Assembly (NCBI GenBank): GCA_054601695.1
Contig: BAAHQB010000281.1
Span: forward strand, 62,001-126,000
Reading direction: 5' to 3'
Source of the DNA: Amorphochlora amoebiformis
Lineage: Eukaryota > Cercozoa > Chlorarachniophyceae
DNA length: 64,000 nt
Shown here: piece by piece, positions 1 through 64,000 of the stretch
Layout: every line of letters starts with the position of its first letter
How positions within the stretch are numbered: position 1 is the first letter of the stretch
The notes under the pieces: model-generated
The model's input: the letters and a program-made list of their open reading frames with translations, nothing else
The model's database searches: none
Told to the model about the DNA's origin: nothing
Made by a program: the position numbers and the translations under genes

Positions 1-926
1 CGTACTACGATTGTTCCAGATTATCTAGATGATACGCAACTGAGTCTACGGGTGGTGTGCATACGTAGACGTACACCGTACTATACGTTGATGTGCGTAC
101 ATAAAACCCACTACAATCTAGACAATATACGTACATACTAGAACGTGTGTAAAAGATTGTACGCACTCACACAAAGGCATTATGAAACAGTTGAATGATT
201 CATGTACGTACGTACGAACAGGTACGTGTTTCATACTTACTTTTTAGACGTTCGTATATACGTTCGTATGTACGTTCGTACTTTCATACATCGTACGTAA
301 ACTCGTACTAGTACATACGTATCTAGGTATAGACACCTGTTGTTGCATGCGTGTTTTACGTATTGACGTATATAAAACCGTTGAACATACACACAGCTGC
401 GCATGCGTATGCGCATGCGTTCGAATTCACATAACATTAGCTGAATATATATCATGGCAACAGGCAACAAGAACATCTAGAGCATATGCGTACCAGCACC
501 GTAAATTCTAGATCTCATGCTGTATTTGGTAGGATGGGTTTGTTTCTCGTCCCTGGTGTCTATACAACCTAGACAACCGCGATCCAGTTACTACTAGTAC
601 TAGAGTTGAGAGTTCTAGGCCGCTACCGTTCGCTTAAAACCTAGTTATATTCATAAGATGCAAGCTGATGTGTACGTCGTGAGCGTTCACTATCGGGACT
701 GCAGATCGTGACAGTGGTATGTTTGCTAGATACGCCGATTGGAATCGGATACTATAGTACAAACGTATGTATCTTGTACGTATTGAAAAGTAAAACACGT
801 GACAACCAGGTCTAGTTCATTGTTCAAGGAAAAATCGATAGCTCGATGAGTTCTAGTCATTCGGATCTCACTCGGCACGCAAGCTTCCCTTTGCACACAA
901 TCCATGGTTGTTTGAGCTTCAAAGCT
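1..926. other. non-coding spacer rich in TACG and CTAG words
   Basis: No open frame here resembles a protein and no RNA gene was recognised. The first 480 bases are dense in CGTA/TACG/GTAC words, including runs of TACG near 205-220 and alternating GCATGCG near 395-420. The part from about 540 to 870 is rich in CTAG. TA arrays are absent. It lies downstream of the acyl-CoA dehydrogenase, so it probably contains that gene's 3' untranslated region and polyadenylation site, which I could not place. It could be an old decayed mobile element; no terminal repeats are visible. Confidence 0.5.
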
Positions 927-8192
<7,266 letters not shown>

Positions 8193-8587
8193 GCTGTGTT
8201 TCCGCTTGGGCTGTCGTCTCGTCGCCGAGTCGTCGGATCTTCTCCACGTGCTGCGAAGCGCGTCAAGTACCCCACCTTCATGTCGGAACCTAGTCCGGAG
8301 CCCAAGTTGGCCCCCCTATCCCGCTATCAATTAAAAGAGAATATGATACATTTATCGTTCTCCCCCCCCCTAGTATCATTTGATGCTAGTAGAATGTGTG
8401 ATACTTAATCTTTGAATAAAACTTAAAAAGGGGCTCAGGGAACACCCCTATCCGCCAGATGGGTGGGAGAATGGGTTAGCCTTCAAAGGCGCTGCCGCCA
8501 TTCTGAAAGCCGAAAGAATTATTTATCTTTTCGGTTTTGTTAAATTTATATCCTGTCATTTCCTGGACATCCCCGGGACTGTAAAGG
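8193..8587. promoter_or_regulatory. shared divergent promoter region of two lipid-related genes
   Basis: The 395 bp between the start codons of the minus-strand acyl-CoA dehydrogenase (ATG at 8192) and the plus-strand DUF1295 gene (ATG at 8588) must contain both 5' ends. The sequence is of mixed composition with no TA array. AT-rich patches occur near 8330-8350 and 8405-8435, and a CCCCCCCC run near 8362. No convincing TATA box or known factor site was identified. The promoter role is inferred from position only. Confidence 0.6.
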
Positions 8588-14602
<6,015 letters not shown>

Positions 14603-15036
14603 TGCATTGATGTCAGCGGTGTAATTTGTAACTCAGTGATCTAGATCGTACTTGCAACTCTAACTGGTTTAAGTATCCTAGGTATCTCTAGTATCTCTAG
14701 CTACATGTCAAAATTATGAAGTTAATTGAACTAGTCTAGGTACTTGAGATGGTATTCCTAGACTCGCTCTATGATTACCGTCGAAATGATCCGATGATAA
14801 CGTCTCATATTAACTAAATTGAACTAGCTAGATTTAGTAGACAAAATCCAAAGTTCTAATTGACTTACTGGGTATTTAATAGAAAATTTAACACGTTATG
14901 ACAATATAGATATGCCCAAACTTGTCTCCCGATGCTAATAAAGCGGGCGTCGACGTCTCCCACGGCTGGCAACATCTAGATCTAAGGCATGTACATGAAG
15001 AGCCAGTCTTGACGTTTCGCCGCCGATCAACAGGAA
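14603..15036. other. convergent intergenic spacer, CTAG-rich
   Basis: The 434 bp between the stop of the plus-strand DUF1295 gene and the stop of the minus-strand thioredoxin-like gene. It has no TA array and no coding frame of note. CTAG occurs many times (for example near 14640, 14680-14700, 14735, 14758 and 14826). Both 3' untranslated regions must lie here; TGTAA words occur just after the DUF1295 stop (about 14623-14634), but I cannot assign a polyadenylation signal. Confidence 0.6.
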
Positions 15037-17312
<2,276 letters not shown>

Positions 17313-17486
17313 TCATTTTCGTTCTTTCTCTTTTTTTTCCTATATCTCTCCGTTGCAACAAATTTTTAAATTTAAGGTGCTTAGGGTACTTATAACCGAG
17401 ATAACTTAGGATGGATTGCATGTCGAACGCCTGAGCACGTACCATTCCCAAGAACTCAGCGAAATCAATCTATATTTTAATATGTA

Positions 17487-17523
<37 letters not shown>

Positions 17524-17768
17524 TTATTAATAACTAAATATACATTTATACACTCGCATACATATATTATTATTTATATATACATATATATACTATATAT
17601 ATATATTTATATCTATAAATAAACATATTTGTAACATATATATATATATGTGTGTGTATAAATATATATATATATATATAAATAGATATATATATATATA
17701 TATATATATATTTATGTATATATTTATATTTATATATAATATATATATATAAATATATACATATATAT

Positions 17769-17801
<33 letters not shown>

Positions 17802-18069
17802 TTGTTTTCATTTTAAGTAAATATAAATTATATATAAATTAGTACATATATATACATATGTATATATATATGTTTTTATGTATGTATATATATATATATA
17901 TATATTTACATATGTGTATATATGATACATATTGAATATATACCTACATATACTAATGTATTTTCGTTCGTATATGTATTTACACGTTTAAAAGTTTATC
18001 TATATATGTATGATCTACAGGTTGAATATATTAATGTACTATAACTATGTTACATATAAAGTATACACG

Positions 18070-18120
<51 letters not shown>

Positions 18121-18272
18121 CTTCATAAATGAGTTGTGATGATATATTATGCAATACATATCGAGATATATTTTTATAAATTTAATATGTACATATATCT
18201 CTCCATAAATATAAATAGATTAATATCATAAACATAATATATATATATATATATATATGCATATTATATATA

Positions 18273-18313
<41 letters not shown>

Positions 18314-18356
18314 GTATATAATTCATATATATTATACAATATATATTATATATATG

Positions 18357-18387
<31 letters not shown>

Positions 18388-18705
18388 TAATATATATTAT
18401 ATGTATGTGTATATTGGATTATATGTTTAATACATATGAAAGCACATGGAATAGACCTTATCATCTCCGTCAATATCTGCCATATTGAATAAACTGGCCT
18501 CCTTCTCTGCCGTCCTGAGAAGAAAATATTAATAATATTCATATCATCTGCTCACAGAAAAGCGAGTATGGGAGCATGTATATTTCCATACCAACAAATA
18601 TATTATACATACATATGTATGCGTATATATTATGTTGTTAGCCTCTTATCTATTTATATACGTACATATATATATATATATATAACATATATATATATAT
18701 ATATA

Positions 18706-18762
<57 letters not shown>

Positions 18763-18973
18763 TTATACATATAATACACATATATGTATTATATATTTAT
18801 GTATAAATATATGTAATATTTATATATATGCATTTATGTATATTTCAAAATACATAAATATATACATTATATATATATGCATATAAATAATATATTTATA
18901 TATGTATATATATATTTTTATACATATATATATATATATATACATATTGATATACATAATGTATATATATGTA

Positions 18974-19015
<42 letters not shown>

Positions 19016-19063
19016 GATATAATAGCATGTGTATTTCAATTCCAATATGCATAAGTAAAAATA

Positions 19064-19127
<64 letters not shown>

Positions 19128-19371
19128 CCTTAGGGGCAGCGGAATACTGCAAGCCACCCTGATGTACTTCATTGCACCATTTGGAAAGAGATAACTTAGT
19201 CGTGGGGATACCCACATGCGCAGCACAAGAGTTGCGGCGTACACGTGTCGCTACTAACTGACATTAACCGGTATTATCAGGCATTTCCGGGGTTCACTAA
19301 AACACGATCTCCAGCGATCTCCAGCGGGTCTCCGGATCTCGGGCTATTCTACACGATTCCTGGCGTTGCGC

Positions 19372-19435
<64 letters not shown>

Positions 19436-19502
19436 AAAAATTCCATACATATAACGTGTAAAAATTCCATGTATATTTTGTATTCATCTTATATGTATAT
19501 AT

Positions 19503-19534
<32 letters not shown>

Positions 19535-20702
19535 CTATAAATTTATATTTGAGATACACATACATTTTTATTTGCACATATAAATATATGAACATAATGT
19601 AAATGTATATCTTAGGGATTATATTATAATGTTTTTTTATATACTTCATTTATACTTAACTATATGAACATGTATGCATGTATACTGCATACGTGTCAGA
19701 ATAGTTAGGTTTAGGTGTTAAAATTCTGATACCCTGAGGTCTCAAGATATGCTTGCAGCTCCGAGTGATCAATGAAGCCCGACCCGTCCTTATCCAGTGC
19801 CTGGAATGCGGCCAAGTACTCGTCGAGCTTGCCCTAATCATATGGTCTCATTTGTATGTACCTCCTCTTTGCACTTACTAGTATCTTGTTTGAAGAGGCA
19901 AATTTGTACCTCGAGAAGTTGCTTATCTTGGGCAAGGTTGACAAACTGGTGAAAGCCTATTCGGCCAGTGCCCTCCGTGTCGTACATCTTGAGGATTCGC
20001 TCAACCTGAACAAGGTAGGTCCATGTTACACCTCTCATAAGTTCAGAATAAAAGCTTTGCATTTATTAATATGTGCTTCTTAAGTGTTCTACCTGGTCCA
20101 TGGGCAGCCAATGCTTGTTTAGGCAGAACGAGTCGGAGCACTCAAGCACGTTACGGAGCTCGTCAACATTGAGCCATGAGTCCCCGTCCATGTCGAACGC
20201 TTCGTACCTCTCGCGCAGGTCAGCAACGCTCTCAGGGCTCTAAGAAACAGCATGTGATTCAAAGCTACCTTTTTTCCAATATGCCTAACCGAATCCGTGA
20301 AAACCACAAACCCGCGAGTGTGATCAACCTAACAACCCCCCGTACGTACTTTAACATCTCTACCACTCTAGATCCCTATTCCCTGCATCCTCAACCCCAC
20401 ATCGTCCAACATGCATCCAGCCCGAGGCACAACACTGAAGTCTACATAACATCATCGCGTCTACCCTGCTTCCTCCCACGTATGATCCCTCACATACAAT
20501 ATCAGCTACATCCCCATGCCCTTATCCCCATCCGCCAAATTGCAAACGAAAATCAAAATTTCCAACAAGAATACCATAATGACGAAAAATATTTAAAGCA
20601 GGTAAAACAGACCGGGTCTGGAGCTGCCCTTGGTTTGAGCTCGTTTAGCTGCTTTGTGCGAGACCGCCGGAGAGATAGAATCCAACCCCGTCGCCTTCCC
20701 AT
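17313..20702 (-). CDS. calmodulin-like protein with four EF-hands, 7 exons, about 181 aa
   Basis: Exons 5' to 3' on the minus strand: 20702-20613, 20239-20093, 20005-19910, 19833-19733, 18514-18457, 17469-17443, 17339-17313; phases agree throughout. EF1 [12 protein letters not shown] is a full calcium loop. EF2 [12 protein letters not shown] has Gln instead of Glu at position 12 and Thr at 5, so it is probably weak or silent. EF3 [12 protein letters not shown] is canonical. EF4 DIDGDDK|IDFAE is canonical and is split by a TA-filled intron. The arrangement matches calmodulin/centrin-class calcium sensors. A basic N-terminus of 30 residues (MGRRRGW...) precedes EF1; an in-frame ATG 14 codons upstream is an alternative start. 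The last exon (EKKEKERK, then TGA) follows a strong gtacgt donor but is only moderately supported. The calcium-sensing role is inferred from the loops; the target is unknown. It is divergent from the giant ligase gene. Confidence 0.82.
17490..19650. repeat. TA arrays in introns of the EF-hand gene, with one non-TA island
   Basis: TA arrays occupy about 17490-17930, 18075-18120, 18235-18440, 18665-19125 and 19376-19425. The island 19126-19375 is of balanced composition, carries a repeated CGATCTCCAG word near 19308-19325, and has no recognised function. It lies inside the intron between exons 4 and 5. Confidence 0.9.
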
Positions 20703-20992
20703 GGATTTCCCTCTAAAATCTCCTATAGAACTCATCGAACTCCTCCGCAAACCCAACCACCCTCCCAATCCTGCCACGTCTTCGGACACCAACCCCGCCG
20801 CTGTGGCCCGGCGAGAGTTGGAAACAAAAGAAGCCCTGACACCTCCTATTACTCGGCTTCGCCTTTCGGTACAAGGTTCGTTTAATGGGCAATCAAGGCG
20901 GTAGTGGGGTTTGTTAGGAAAGGCAAGCAGATTGTATATTATGGTCATGACTTGAGGGGAGGAAATTCGTAGAACAACGGTTTACATGCAAT
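20703..20992. promoter_or_regulatory. probable divergent promoter between the EF-hand gene and the giant ligase gene
   Basis: About 290 bp lie between the EF-hand start (20702, minus) and the first plausible ATG of the plus-strand giant gene (20993). The sequence is GC-rich and array-free, with one AT patch (TGTATATTATGG near 20932) some 60 bases before the plus-strand ATG. Part of it stays open in frame with the EF-hand exon, so the true starts may shift. The assignment rests on position. Confidence 0.5.
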
Positions 20993-58439
<37,447 letters not shown>

Positions 58440-58465
58440 AGTTCAACAAAGTTTACGTGTGAATG

Positions 58466-58517
<52 letters not shown>

Positions 58518-59331
58518 ACACAGTATATATGCACATAAATATATAGATTTATATTTATATATTGTGTTCATATGCACGCACATAAATATATAGATTTATA
58601 TTTATATAAATATACATATATATATATATATATATATATTGATACAAATAAATACATACACGTATATAAGTATTATCTGTAAATATGTCACATGTATTCC
58701 ATTCACACTAGACGAAACAACTAAAACAAGTCAGAATATTAATTTAAACACATATCCAGTTACTCATGAAGAACATTTGCGACTGCTACAAAATTCTCGA
58801 AGACTGCCAGTCTTCGTGAATCCAGTTAGTTAAACTATGTTCACCTCTTGAAGTTGTTTGAAATCACTGGCCAATTAAATCTTAAAGTTCCACGTTGAAT
58901 AGTGTATCTTGATGATGATGCAAGAGAGGATGGGAATTCATGCTAGTCGTAGATAAATATATATGCCATAGCTAAATACTAGAAATGTACGCATGTGAAC
59001 GCATATACTATAGTCTAGTGCAGTTCGGATTTATATTACTAGGTACACGCTATACCCAAAAGTCATTCGTGATGCCAGTTAAAATTATCATGCACACCTT
59101 GAGTAAACCTATTGCTATATACTAGATATAGGTACTAGACACACTCACCTAGACCAGAGACCACCAAGCTAGTCAAGGATTGTCCAGTAGCTAGAGTAAC
59201 CATTTCTGTTATTAACGTTATTCATCCGGCTTCTTGCTCTAAGGTGTAGTTATTTATAAACATAAATGCACATCTGATTACATTTACATATACACACATA
59301 TATATATGTATTAATTTTATATTATATACAT

Positions 59332-59381
<50 letters not shown>

Positions 59382-59448
59382 CACAATATACAGATAGTCA
59401 ATACATATATGTGTGTGTGTATATATATATATATATTTATATATATAG

Positions 59449-59479
<31 letters not shown>

Positions 59480-59648
59480 TTATATATGTACATCATGCCG
59501 AGGGATTTGAAGATATATTAATCCAATAATAATATATATATTTGTATTATACATCATGTATGTAGATATATAGACGAGCACATATATATACGTATGTATA
59601 CATACATATGAGTATATACGCCTCTATGTTTCTCGATCAATGTGATAG
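58440..59648. other. convergent spacer between the giant gene and NAA50
   Basis: Both genes end here, so it holds both 3' untranslated regions. It contains TA arrays at 58468-58515 and 59350-59480, a duplicated word (GCACATAAATATATAGATTT near 58530 and 58577), and a CTAG-rich array-free stretch from about 58640 to 59280. No coding frame or RNA gene was recognised. Confidence 0.6.

Positions 59649-64000
<4,352 letters not shown>

Noticed and set aside
20176-20904. 242-codon plus-strand frame opposite the EF-hand gene
   Set aside because: It overlaps certain EF-hand exons on the other strand and shows no domain; the minus strand carries canonical calcium loops with matching splice phases.

Overview
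This is nuclear DNA of a eukaryote. Genes are split by canonical GT-AG introns into exons of roughly 50% GC. The introns and spacers are filled with enormous (TA)n and mixed (TA)n(TG/CA)n arrays. Introns come in two kinds: short ones of about 50-180 bp with no array, and long ones of 0.2-2.4 kb that nearly always carry TA arrays. No reconstructed coding exon contains a TA array. The window alone does not identify the organism; a free-living protist or alga is my best guess, from the mix of gene families.

Layout. Six genes can be assembled by following reading frame and splice phase from exon to exon. (1) 927-8192, minus: a ten-exon peroxisomal-type acyl-CoA dehydrogenase ending in AKL. (2) 8588-14602, plus: an eleven-exon DUF1295/steroid-5-alpha-reductase-like membrane protein, divergent from gene 1. 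(3) 15037-16657, minus: a five-exon thioredoxin-fold protein with a WCRPC active site. (4) 17313-20702, minus: a seven-exon calmodulin-like protein with four EF-hands. (5) about 20993-58439, plus: one giant gene of about 49 exons coding for about 5,590 residues, an RNF213/mysterin-type AAA+ E3 ubiquitin ligase. (6) 59649 to beyond 63409, minus: the N-terminal acetyltransferase NAA50, lacking only its first residues.

The giant gene is the main discovery. It has the hallmark RNF213 parts in order: an N-arm, dynein-like AAA modules with two intact Walker A/B pairs, and an RZ-type zinc finger. At the place where vertebrate RNF213 has its RING finger it codes for a U-box. Its N-terminus holds a Tudor-like domain, a CBM20 starch/glycogen-binding module and a second Tudor-like domain. 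It also has a RanBP2-type zinc finger, a lysine-rich nuclear-localisation-like stretch and a ubiquitin-interacting motif. Together these suggest a ubiquitin ligase that reads a carbohydrate or methylated target and ubiquitin and marks substrates in an ATP-dependent way. The targets are unknown.

Other points of interest: the PTS1 of gene 1 sits on a separate 51-nt last exon, so intron retention would remove it; complementary purine and pyrimidine tracts flank two small exons of gene 2; two local duplications copied a splice site of the giant gene; and one of its introns holds a perfect 35-bp inverted repeat. Non-coding DNA outside the TA arrays is notably rich in CTAG and GTAC. Exon boundaries were read by eye from GT/AG, frame and family resemblance; no alignment or transcript was available.
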